DNA of 64,000 bases from Purpureocillium takamizusanense (lineage: Eukaryota; Ascomycota; Sordariomycetes; Hypocreales; Ophiocordycipitaceae), in the NCBI RefSeq assembly GCF_022605165.1, contig NC_063070.1, positions 1,674,001-1,738,000 of the forward strand, read 5' to 3'. Within the stretch, counting starts at the first letter, position 1. Each line of letters starts with the position of its first letter. Positions 53,882 to 64,000 of the stretch are shown piece by piece. The notes under the pieces are model-generated. The model was given only the letters and a program-made list of their open reading frames with translations. It was not told where the DNA came from and ran no database searches. The translations under genes were made by a program, and so were the position numbers.

Positions 53882-54744
53882 CCCCCTGGAACGAACCAAA
53901 TATAACATTTTTTATGTCTTGCTTTTGGATGGGATTTCGTCAGGGGTGCGCTGGACGGGTGATGGGGGGGACAGCATCATAGTCGTCTCTCTTCGTGATA
54001 CCATTTCGCTACGCTTTAGCCCAGGATGGCAAGCAGGCAACGTTGATAGCATAATCTCACATTAATCATGGTCAATCTGGGTTCGCCTTCACCACTCATC
54101 GTCGCCGTGTTGCTTCACACACACACACACACGCTCCCTCTCTCTCTCTCCCGTCTCCCTTCGCTTCCTCTCTGTCTCTTCTCTCACTCTCCAACTCCTC
54201 AGTGCGATTCGATCCGTAGAACGTGAGGCAGTTACTCCATTTGCTACTCTGAAGCAAGTTTCAGCCCCCCATCTCCGCACGCAGCGCTGTGATATTCTAT
54301 CCTTTCCGTTGCTCGTGTGCCGCCGCACCCCGTGTGCTCCCCATGCGGCAGCAAATGTGTTAAACTGGCCGTAACGCTCGCTCGCAGTGCGCCCGCAGTC
54401 TGCCTTCCAAAAGGCTGCCCGTATGCCCTCGGAGCTCCCATGCGATATACCCGAGTCGCTCCGTGATCATCGCTATGCTGCCAACCGGCAGGTTTCTCGC
54501 AATGAAATCATTTACTCCACCAATGCTTGCTGTCGACAGCTGTCGACGCTAGGAAAATGCTACGGCCGCAAAAGCGGCCCTCGACAAGATTGGGCCTGCT
54601 GGTACTCGTCAGCAGTGCTCCTAAACCCTACATCGCGCAGACATGTCGCTGAGACTCACGCGTAACCGCCCAAACACGACGTGCTACTCGAATGCGAATT
54701 GTGTCTCACTATGTGTTGCCCCACGCCCCATACATCGAGGAAAT
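53882..54744. other. Convergent 3' intergenic region with microsatellites
   Basis: 863 bp between the MEP and GRR1 stops. It contains a CA run at 54115-54132 directly followed by a CT run at 54138-54152. No gene is recognised. Confidence 0.6.
54115..54152. repeat. Compound CA/CT microsatellite
   Basis: Perfect CA repeat followed after a few bases by a perfect CT repeat, in 3' intergenic DNA. Confidence 0.95.
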
Positions 54745-57140
54745 CTATTCTCCAAGCGGGTCCTGGTGATATGGCCACTGCACAGGCGCCGTGCTCGCCG
54801 TCGTCGGCGGCCCGTTGGCAGTGCTTGCCGTTAGAGACGGCGGACTCGGCACGGTGCTCAGAGGAGCCATGCTGGCCGACATGTGCCCATGGGCACTAAG
54901 AGGCGGTGCCCCGCTGGCTGACTCGTTGCTGATGAAGCTGGAGAAGGCCAAGGGGCCCAAAGGGGCCGGCGGGTGGTACGCAGATGGATGGTACGCATAG
55001 GGATGGGCAGGTACAGGATTTCCGGGTCCCGCGTCGGTGAATGGGTGCTGGCTCAGGCTTGGGGCTGGGGGCGGAATGGGTATCGTCGGTGCTGCCTGCG
55101 GCAGAGGGGGGTTATGTTGCAGCCCGTGCTGGTGCTGGTTCTGGGCCTGCGCGTCCACGACCATTTCGCTTCCATCCATGCCCTCGAAATCGTTCTCCTC
55201 GTCGGCCATCTCGTCGTCAAAACCTTCGCCCTCGGCGGTGGGCAAGTTGCTAGCCATGGCGTTGGATCGACGAGCGGCAGCCCCTCGGGCGCGGCTCCCA
55301 CCCGAGCGATAGGGCAGGCTATCTCGCAACTCTTGAAATCGCGAGGAGGTGTTGAGGAACTCGCGAAACTGTGACACCATGCTTCCAGAGAAGACACAAA
55401 AGACGTCCCGCTGGTGTTGTGTGAACTCTATGTCGCGTTAGTAATTGCTCCAGCGCCCTTGGTTCGAGGGCAGACTCACCAGGAGGCGCCACGCGACAAA
55501 ACGCCTGGAAATCGTCGCGCTGGAATGCAGCAACGCCTGTCAGGCTTAGGTGCGTGAGCCGGGGGCACGAATTGAGAAGCCGCATAACGCTCTGCATCCA
55601 GTCAGCATCTTTCATGTTGCATCTGACAATGGGAGACCTACCCTGAGCGTCAGATTCACGCAGTAGCTCAAGTGAACTCTCTCGAGGCTCGATGCGTAGT
55701 ACTCCCCGCCAATAAATACCCCACTGGCATCTCGTCGCACGCGAGGTCGGAACGCAGCTTCTGCGAGCGCAAAGACACTATCATCGGTGATTGAACTGCA
55801 CTTTACCAGCCCTATTCTCTTCAACTTGGGAAGCATCGCCAGACGCTTCACGGAGTCGTCTGTCAGATTGGTGCAGCATCCCAGGTCGATATAACGGATG
55901 CGATTGCAAGAGCCAACGAGCTTCTTGACTCCTTCGTCCGTGATTTGTCCGCAGTGGCCGAGATGCACGTAGTGCAGGTTCTTACCAAGTTTTGAGATGG
56001 CATTTACGGCTGCATCGGTGATGTTGCGACACTTGGCGAGGACGAGGTTGCGCAGGCGCGGCGCGGCATCAATTATCTTGGCGACGGCCGCGTCAGTGAG
56101 CCTCGTGCAGGATGTCAAGTCGAGGATCCGCAAATGCTCGTATGTCTGGCCCTCAGGCAGGCTCAGGAAGGCGTTGTCGTCGATGAGGTCGCAACTGGCA
56201 AGGCGAAGCTCGCGCAAACAGTTGCCTCTGGAGAGCAAAGCCGTCACGGGGCCGTTGCCAATCTGAAAACACTGGTACAAATCAATCTCGAGAATATTCG
56301 GGCAGTGTTCGGCAAAGGCGAGGATCGCGTTGTCGCGGAGCTGGCCGCACTCGTTGAGTTTCAACTACAGAGTTCATGGTCAGCAAACGGATGGTGCAGA
56401 GGATATAGACATAGGCTTACCCGCTTGATGTACTTGCAGCTCTGCGCAAGCGTGATCATGCTCTCGTTGGAAATGGCCTCGCATCCAGATATATTGAGCC
56501 CCTGCAGTCGCCTGCAGTGTTCAGCGATGGCGTTGATGGACTGCTCCGTAATGTTTTTGTCGTTGGAGATGTCGAGGGCGAGCAGGGACGCGCTATTCTC
56601 GACGAGAGAAATGAGACCAGAGTCGGTGAGGCCGCGACAGTTGGTCAAGGTCAGGCGTTCAACCCTGGTACAGACGGCGAGCGGCTGGACGCTGCCATCG
56701 TTGACCCTATCAGCGAGAGAAGCGAGGTTCAGACGCTTGATAAAGTCGCGATACGAGAAGAAGGGGTGCTCGAGGCCCAGCGTCTGGCAGATGCTACTGT
56801 GGTTGCGCCAATTTGTACATGCAGGCCTGTGCCACAAGAGGTCGACTGCGTTCCTAGCCCAGCGTTTTGAGACAAGCATGCAGTGGTACAGGTCGGACGA
56901 GGCGCTTAGCTTGGCGAAGATGCTGATGAGAATCTCGTTGGGCAGCCGGCTGACCGGGGGCCAACAGGCATCGTCAACCTGCATGTCCTGGAAGTTGGGC
57001 ACTCCGAGAGACGACTGGGAGTCGTTGGCGCCCAGGAAGAAGTCGGACTCCTCGTTGTCGGCCGGGGCGGGCGACGTGGTTGACGAGGACGAACGGGAGT
57101 CGTCCTGGTCGTCTGTCGGGCGAGCCGATCGAGTAGCCAT
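54745..57140 (-). CDS. GRR1: F-box/leucine-rich repeat protein Grr1 (SCF subunit)
   Basis: Four exons: 57140-56421, 56364-55642, 55591-55480 and 55427-54745, giving 745 residues; introns are 56, 50 and 52 nt. An acidic N-terminus precedes an F-box at about residues 60-105 (VSRLPNEILISIFAKLSASS). About twelve leucine-rich repeats follow (for example LTLTNCRGLTDSGLISLVEN and VHLGHCGQITDEGVKKLV). A conserved block rebuilt across intron 3 (APPG joined to EFTQHQRDVFCVFSG) marks Grr1 rather than a generic FBXL protein. The C-terminal 200 residues are Pro/His-rich. Grr1 recruits phosphorylated substrates, such as G1 cyclins and nutrient-signalling proteins, to the SCF ubiquitin ligase. Confidence 0.94.
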
Positions 57141-58848
57141 GCTTGCAAGCGTCGGTAGCTGGCGGCGGAAGGATCGCAGCCACGGCCCAACGGTACCTTG
57201 TTATTAGCTCTCTTCTTTTATCTCGGTCGGGGCAGCCCGAGGCCGAGAGTCACGGCGTTTATCGAGGCGTGGCTCGAGCAAGCGGACGCGGTCGGGTTGA
57301 AACAGTCGCGGTGATGGAAGGGGTGACGGCGTGTGTAGCCGGATGTCGTGAGCTAAGGTGCTCGTGTAGAAGGCCTCACGGCGACGGTCGGGAGAGGAGG
57401 GAGAAGGGCGGCGAAGCCTTGACAAGGGCCAAGCACAAGGCGGCGGCGACGTGCAGGAGGAGGACGCAGATGCAGCCAAGGGATGACGTCTGGCTACCGG
57501 GTCAGGTGCGGGCAGGAGGCTAGGCTTGCGGCCGCGGCTAGTTCTGGAAGTTGCGGTCGGCGTCTGGGAAGCTGAGCGGCGGGCCACGAGCAGCGGGCGG
57601 AAGGGCGAGGACGTCGGTGGATGACAGGAGTTACCGTGACGTGGGCGGTGATGGAGGTTTGATGACGGGAGCCGACGGGAGGGCGGTGGATGGGTGGATG
57701 ACGGGAGGTGCAAGTCAGCAGGGGGGTGGTGGGGGGACAGAACGCCGCCCGTGGGACTGATGGCGGCCAGCCAAGACGGGGCGGAGAGTGACCTGAAGAC
57801 GGTCGGGTGTGTGCCCGAGGCGCGGGGAGCTTCGCACGGGATCTGCCCCAGAAAGCGCGCCTTGTTTTCAGTGAGGTGGTGGCGGCTGGTGGTCTCCCTC
57901 CGCTGCCCTGGGTTGGGGCTGATTGAGGTGGTGCTGGCTTCCTTCCAGGTTCCTCCCATCTTCAATAGGGCTAGTATTAGTTAGGTACTATTCGATCCGC
58001 TTCTGTCAAAGTTGTATTCACCAAGTAAAGTTGCTTAGTGTCTCTCTGGCACGGCCGAACGCAGAAGACAACAGAGGCGGCACTCCAGGCACTACTAAGG
58101 TAGGTACTTTCTTCACGGGGCTCTACGAATGTACCGGCGAGGTAGGTGCTGATTCGCTCACGTCACGGCACAGGACGGCAAAGCCAAGCTCGCCCCGGCA
58201 CCAAAGGTGCTTCCGACGGGAGCGTGCGTTCCAGGCACACGGTCTGGTGGCCCCCGCCGTCCGTGACGCACTTTTGGTCCAGGACTTCAGGTGGTGAGGT
58301 GCGTGGGCATTGGGCCGAGCGCCGCCGCCCGTCCAAGACTTGGCTGCCCGCCCAGACTTCAATTGTGGCGCGCCGCTGCACTTGTCGCCTAGGACTCTAC
58401 ATCATGTCGTTGGCGCCTTACAGCCGCATAACAGGCAACGCGGCCGGCACCTTGTTGTATTCGACAGGAGCTCAAAGAGTGGTTCCAAGGTACCTCGTAC
58501 CTCGCCTTTGCTGGACGGGACATCCATGTGCTGGCGACAAGGGGTCGAAGAACCCTTCCGCGCGGTGCTTGTTAATTGCTTGCTCATCACCAGGGTTGCT
58601 CATCAGCATCCAGATTCAGGCAGATGACGGGACCACGTGACTGGCACATCTCAAACCATGGTGACACTGAGGCTATTCATGCACTCACACGCGCACGACA
58701 AGTGGGCGACTTTAGCGTTGCATGGCGTCACGTGCACGGCATCGTCAAGAGTCCTTGTTGCATTCTTCATCAACTTCCACTTTCGCCTACCAGGTAACAT
58801 ATATGCTAGGCAACTACTTCGTACGTACAGGCTACAGCCAGGCCATTG
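57141..58848. other. Intergenic region, GRR1 promoter side
   Basis: 1.7 kb between the GRR1 start and the stop of the alpha-galactosidase gene. The first 800 bp are purine-rich on the + strand, so pyrimidine-rich on the GRR1 sense strand, and may be leader or core promoter. One AGGTAGGTA motif lies at 58098-58106. Confidence 0.5.
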
Positions 58849-61303
58849 CTACTGCCGCTCCAGCAGCACCACCTTGCTGCCAAAGTCGCCGCCCTCGAAC
58901 CGGTACGAGATGCCCTTGTTCATGAGCGTCGCTCCCGAGATGGTCTGGTTACCATCCACCTTGTACTTGGCCTTGGGGTCGAGCCCCTGCAACCGTACCG
59001 GCGGCCACGCGTTGTTGATGTTGGCACGCAGCTGGAAGTAGAAGAGCGCAGCCTGCTTCCCGTCCGGGGACACGAAGAGCGCCGCCGGCCAGTTGGACTC
59101 CTCGGGCAGCTGCAGCCGCCACATGTCGCCCTGCACCACGATGGGGTTGACCTTTTCCGCCAGCGCAATCAGCCCCGGCACCTTGGCCTTGTCTTCGTCC
59201 TCCAGGTCCTCCGGGTTGAGCTCGAGCCCAAACGACCCACCCATCATGGCAACGTGTGCGCGGAACTCTATGGGCGTCTGCCGCCCCGTCTGGCCGTTGG
59301 GCACAATGGACACGTGCGCGCCCATGGCCGACGGTGGGTACGCGAGGGACGTGCCGAACTGAATGTACACGCGCTCCATGGCGTCTGTGTCATCCGACGT
59401 CCACACTTGCGGGAAGTATTGCAGGATGCCCGGGTCGAAGCGCCCGCCGCCAGACGCACAGCCCTCCCACAGCACGTCGGGGAACCTCTTGGTGAGGGTG
59501 TCGAAGACGTGGTAGACGCCGAGCATGTACTCGTGGTCTGTGTTGGGGCTTGGCGTCTCGTGGATCCCGCGGTTGTTGTCCCACTTGACGTAGCTGATGC
59601 GCGAGCTGTTGAGGATGTTGGATACGGCATCGATGATGAATTGCTGCACTTCGGGCAAGGCGACGTTGAGGACGAGCTGGTTCCGCGTCTCGCTTCGCGG
59701 ATAGCTCCCCGCGTGCAAGGCCCAATCGGGGTGCTCCTCGTACAGGGTCGAGTTGGGATTGACCATTTCGGGCTCGAACCACAGGCCAAACTCCAGCTTA
59801 GACGAGTCATTGCCGCTGCTGCCGTTGACGGCGAGGGCGGTGATGTTGTCGACGAGAGGCGTGAGGCCGTCGGGGAACCGTTCCGGGTTCACCTCCCAGT
59901 CACCCAGCCCGGCGTGGTCGTTGATGCGCGGGTGCTTGACGCCGAACCAGCCGTCGTCAAGCACGAAGAGCTTCGCGCCGAGGCTGGCCGACTGCTGCGC
60001 GAGCTTGTAAATGGTGCTTGCGTTGTATTTGAAACCGAGGCCCTCCCAGCTGTTGAGCAGGACAGGCCGGGTGCGCGTCGCAAACTTGCTCTTCATGAGG
60101 TGCTTACGGTACAGGCTGTGCAGCTTGCGCGACATCCCTCCCACGCCCATGTTGGAGAAGACGGCGACAGCCTCGGGGGACTGGAAGGACTCGCCCGGGC
60201 CTAGGGGCCAAGCCAGCTGCGCCGGGTTGAGGCCGATCATGGCGCGCGTCAGGCCCTGTGAGCCCTTCTCCACCTCGACTGCGAATGAGCCCGTATAAAC
60301 GAGGGAGAAGCCCCACGCCTCGCCATGGGACTCAGTCGCGCTGGGCGTGATGAGGGAGAGGAAGGGGTTGTGGAGGTGGGACGAGTAGCCCGTGGAGCTG
60401 CCGAAGCTGTCATCTCTCACATCAGCAAACTACGCAGTGCCAATGCTTCTCCCGCGAACTCACCCTTGCGTGCCGAAGCCGACACTGCGGCGCACGCGCC
60501 TACCCTCGCGCGCCCAGTCTCCCTTGAGCTCGAGCATGTCGTAGTCGCCGTACGGCAAGTCGACGCTCAGGCTGGCGAGCTTCTGGATGGTGATGTTGCC
60601 GTTGCCCATGTTGGTTACGTTGACGCTGCGCACTATCGCATCATACTTGGGGAAGATGGAGTAGGACAGGTCGGCGGCGACGGAGCTGTAGTTGTCGTAG
60701 AGGTGAACCACCAGGGTCGAGACATCGTGGTCGGCGCCAAAGGTCGCAGGCAGACCCTTTAGGGGCGGCTTACCGTTGACGATGTCGTACGACTTATAGC
60801 GGAAGTCACTGACGGTGTAGCCGGCGGACTGGCGGATCTGGATGGCGGGCGTGCGAAAGTCTCCGCGGCCCAGGTCGGGCAGCTCGCGGCGCACGCGGCC
60901 GATGAGGTCGACCCAACCCTGGATGGGCCCAACCTCGGCCTCGATGGCGTCATCGTCGCCGTCGCCGTCGATGGGCGCCCCAAAGTGGTCGGCAATCAGG
61001 TCCCCCGTAGTATTGTCGACGTGGAAGCGGTACGAGACGCCATCGCCGTTGAGGGTAAAGGACGTGCCGTCGACGACAACGGCTGCGAATGGGTGGCGGT
61101 CAGTTCAGCACCTCATCATCAAAGGGATACGCATGTCATACAGCGAAGACGTGACTGTCGCATCCATCTATTTTCAAAAAAAGCGTCTGAGACTTACGCT
61201 GCTTCGTGGTGGTGGCATCGGCGGCGGATGCCACCCAGGCCGGGCTCAGGGCCAGAGCCCAAGCTGCGATAACAGCGGCCCAGTGAGACTGGATTGCGAG
61301 CAT
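58849..61303 (-). CDS. aglC: Secreted alpha-galactosidase, GH36 family
   Basis: Three exons, 61303-61198, 61082-60464 and 60415-58849, with introns of 115 and 48 nt; 763 residues. The first exon encodes a signal peptide ([18 protein letters not shown] then SPAWVASA). Next come the N-terminal beta-sandwich domain ([20 protein letters not shown]), the [14 protein letters not shown] motif at the second join, the catalytic barrel and a C-terminal beta domain. The nucleophile Asp is in SYVKWDNN and the acid/base Asp in [11 protein letters not shown], matching GH36. [12 protein letters not shown] and VLDDGWFG are further signatures. The enzyme should release terminal alpha-galactose from raffinose-type oligosaccharides or galactomannan side chains outside the cell. 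Length and order fit the AglC subtype. Confidence 0.94.
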
Positions 61304-63844
61304 GGCGGTCGGCAGAAGCCCTTTCTTGACGCGTCTAGTGCACCGAGGGGTGCGAATTGAGTTGGGCGGCGTCGTCCCAAGACGGGATCGCCAGTGCAGG
61401 AGGGCGAAGCCGCAATTTATATAGGTAGCGGGCACTTGGACATCTTAAGATAAGGGTGAGACCGCGCCCGGGGGGGGTGCGGGACGAAGACGCGCCATGC
61501 AACAAACTGCCGACGGTTATTGACCCCTCGGCTTCGCATCGTCATCGTCGTCGCGCTTCCCCCAGCTTTGATTGCTGGCTGGTGGTGGCATCGCGACCGA
61601 CGGCGGAGCATTGGCCGCGTCGGTGTGAGCGAAAGAGGGCAGCCTGGCCCGCTGATTACTGTGTTGGGCAGGCGGGGTGAGGGTGCGACTGCCCGCCCGG
61701 CGTTGTCGATCATTGGGCCAGTGGACGGATCGAACCCACCAGTCAGGCGAAAGGCAACTCTCGCGACAGGCATATATTCGTCAGTGTCGTGTCGTCGGCC
61801 CGGCTTCCCGCCTAACTCCCAAGTCCAAGCTTTTTTTTCCCCTCAACTGCGGTTGGGGGGCTATCCTGTTCCAAGCGCTCATGTTGGGGTGCTGGAGCTT
61901 CTGGGCGCCATCAATCCACTGAAGACCCCCGCGATCCTCCGCGGGGCTGCTACCGAGGCGCCCATTGGGCCGGCTATGAGATCGGTGGACTGTGAAAGTG
62001 CGGGGTGGACGGTGCCAATGCCGACGAGGCGTCAGATCGGATCGCTCACAAAACAAAAGTCGCTGAAGCAGCCAACAGACCAATTGGCGAGAACGTCAAG
62101 TTAAGTGACTTCGTATTTTCTTTTCTTTTTTTCCCTTTCCCAATAATTAAGTACACAACCCTCCAGCGTGTCCTGGCGGTCAGTAGTACGTAGTGATGCT
62201 CGCTGACTCCCGACAATATGGCGCGCGTGGTGGAGCACCTCTCAGCACGTGGTGTTAGAATGAATGAAAGCCTGACTTCGTATGCCGCATCCGGGGATTA
62301 ATTCGGGAGTTGGGCCCCGATCTGCGCCCACCTGATCGGCTCAAGGGCCTGGCAGATGCAGTTGCTCACGCCATTCGGCCCTTTGTGTTGAAATCGTATG
62401 CGCCCGCTCGAATGGGTAGTCGATTTCGGCTGTTGCCGCTGGACTTGTGAGGAAACACTCCCTATCCGCAGGGTAGGCCAGTCGCCGCTGGGAGCAAAAC
62501 AGAGGCCAAACATTCCAGTCCAGTTCTTCCAGTCCAGGTTCATCAGGCACCAGGAGTCAAGGGCCGACCACAGCTGGCCGCTGGCGTCTAGGTTCGACCA
62601 TGATGGGGCGTGGGAGTGCAGCCGGCTGTCGGCGTCGCGCCTGTGGTGAGTGACCTTCACGATACAGGCATATTCTAGCACTCGGACCCGCCCACCCGGG
62701 TTAGCATCCAGAAGCAGTAATATGGTGGCTTGGGCGGTTCATGCATTCGCCAGGGCCAAGCAGAACAGAATAATGAGCAAGAGCACATGTGCGAAGAATT
62801 CGTCCGACATGCCTTTATATGCTTGCTTCATGCAGCTTGGGGTGTCAGAGAGCTACCGCCGCCGAACACCCTTGACCCCGCCTGTCATGCGGCTGCATTG
62901 TCATGAAGAGACGGAGGGAACACAGCAAAGAGAACAGTGACGTTGAAGAGAGGGGCCGGCTTCCTGTTAGAACGGGGAACCCCCGTCATCAGAGAGAATG
63001 ATTACGAAGTAACTAACCTACGTACCTGCCCCGTTCGGCCCAACCCCCGCAACACGAAATGGGGACTCCAGAACATGCATGGATGGGCCCTAGCCGTGAA
63101 GTGGAAATCCTTCGCGCTTGGGAGCACGTCACGATTCTTGGCTGCAGGAACCATGGTACTTGCGCCCATCGCCAGCCCGCGGAGTTGGGTTCAAGGTGCT
63201 TACCAGAGGGATTCTGCTGACCTATTTGTCTCAAGGCGCCGGCGGAAGGCTCAAAACCGACGACTAGGGAGAGTCCAGTGGATTCGGCTGTGATGTTACC
63301 GCAGCGTCGACAACTCGGAATGTGTACACCTACAAAACAGTCAACAGTGAACAGTGAACAATAAGACGAGGCCACCAGCCTGAGTCACCAACACGGCCAT
63401 CAGCGCCGCCCCCCTCCCCCCCCCCCGGCTGCCGGCCGGCCAGTCTCTGCCGCTGCCCGCTAGAGAATTTTTTTGTTGGCCGTGCGCTGATCGCCCACGT
63501 GCGGACCAACTGCATCGCTCAGCATGACGCCAGGAATGGATTGCTTCGGCAAAGGAATTGCGACTTGCAGAGACACCCTTGTCTTCTGCTAATTTCCATG
63601 ACCTATGCTGAGGCTCACAGCCCCGCGCGCGGGCGGGCGCCGTGGATGCGCTTGAGCTGGACTGGACTGGACTGACTGACTGACATTGTCCACTCGCTCC
63701 CGAAAACAGTGAGCCGAAGGGGTGTCCGTCCTGTCGCATGTGCTTGTGTGTGTGTGTGTTTGTGTCTGCGCCTGCGTGTGTGAAGCCTCCGTCTTACTCC
63801 CACCGCACGCATCGCGACAGCCGGCCAACACCAAGAACACCATC
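61304..63844. other. Divergent intergenic region
   Basis: 2.5 kb between the alpha-galactosidase start and the rightward secreted-protein start. It contains an ACAGTGA-type repeat near 63344-63362, an ACTGG/ACTG repeat at 63656-63683 and a TG run at 63744-63759. ORFs are short and domain-free. Confidence 0.55.
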
Positions 63845-64000
63845 ATGAGGTCCGTCGCGCTCAAGACGGTCGCCGCCGCCGCGGCCCTCGTCGCCGGCTC
63901 GGGCTCGCTCGTCGTCGACGCCGCGCTGCCGCCGCAAAAGTGCACCGCCGGCCCCGCGCTCAAGCACTGGCCGCCCGCCGCAGCCAAGGCCCTCAACGCC
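63845..64000 (+). CDS. Secreted protein, 5' end only (truncated by window)
   Basis: ATG at 63845 opens a frame that runs off the window after 52 codons. It begins MRSVALKTVAAAAALVAG, a clear signal peptide with an Ala-rich core. The likely mature start (ALPPQKCTAGPALKHWPPAAA) has one Cys. Some fungal secreted phosphatases of the HAD fold start this way (short Cys segment, then LKHWP-like), but too little is present to name the protein. Confidence 0.65.
   Translation, partial: MRSVALKTVAAAAALVAGSGSLVVDAALPPQKCTAGPALKHWPPAAAKALNA

Noticed and set aside
58846..60204. A 452-codon ORF on the + strand
   Set aside because: It is the antisense of the alpha-galactosidase gene, whose minus-strand frame has clear GH36 motifs. 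High GC makes long antisense frames common.
61718..61760. Possible tRNA: GGTTCGATCC on the minus strand looks like a B box
   Set aside because: No A box or cloverleaf-compatible sequence is present upstream at the right distance.
1..64000. CRISPR arrays, prophage, insertion sequences or intact transposons
   Set aside because: No regularly spaced repeats, transposase or integrase domains, or terminal inverted repeats were recognised. The organism is a eukaryote.

Overview
The window is nuclear DNA of a filamentous ascomycete, most likely Sordariomycetes and probably Hypocreales. Genes are split by many short GT-AG introns, mostly 47-70 nt, with CTRAC-type branch sites. Coding DNA is GC-rich. 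The set includes fungus-restricted families: Zn2Cys6 regulators, a DUF7730-like protein, the vacuolar protease Pff1, a Mep ammonium transporter and a GH36 alpha-galactosidase. No CRISPR, operons, bacterial signals, rRNA or convincing tRNA were seen. Species cannot be fixed from sequence alone. I rebuilt exon structures by hand from splice signals and frame. For every spliced gene the exon lengths sum to a multiple of three.

Left arm (0.8-21.6 kb), ordinary gene-dense core DNA: a lipid-droplet-type hydrolase (-), a DUF7730-like protein (-), Pff1 (-), branchpoint-bridging protein BBP/SF1 (-), two MFS transporters (-, -), a class 3 lipase-domain protein (+) and a Zn2Cys6 regulator (-).

Middle (21.6-37.15 kb), gene-poor and partly AT-rich. 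Only two genes are supported in about 15.5 kb: a second Zn2Cys6 regulator (26.6-28.6 kb, +) and a TauD-family Fe(II)/2-oxoglutarate dioxygenase (31.9-33.3 kb, -). Both look like broken ORFs until spliced, then become intact. The rest holds AT-rich relic-like patches, short repeated motifs and low-complexity tracts. This is the most accessory-looking part of the window.

Right arm (37.15-64 kb), again core-like: a third Zn2Cys6 regulator with unusual cysteine spacing (+), an unrecognised protein (-), an OCRL/INPP5-type inositol polyphosphate 5-phosphatase (-), decapping subunit Dcp1 (+), BAR protein Rvs161/Hob3 (-), peptidyl-tRNA hydrolase (+), a Mep ammonium transporter (+), F-box/LRR protein Grr1 (-), secreted alpha-galactosidase (-) and the 5' end of a secreted protein cut by the window edge (+).

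The core genes do not form one pathway. Functional themes are RNA processing (BBP, Dcp1), membrane and vacuole work (Pff1, 5-phosphatase, Rvs161) and nutrient uptake or sensing (MFS pair, Mep, Grr1, alpha-galactosidase). The strongest observations are the regulator-plus-dioxygenase island, two stop-free introns of length 3n inside the splicing factor BBP, a GC-AG intron next to a 26-nt exon in an MFS gene, and small families of repeated near-palindromic intergenic motifs.
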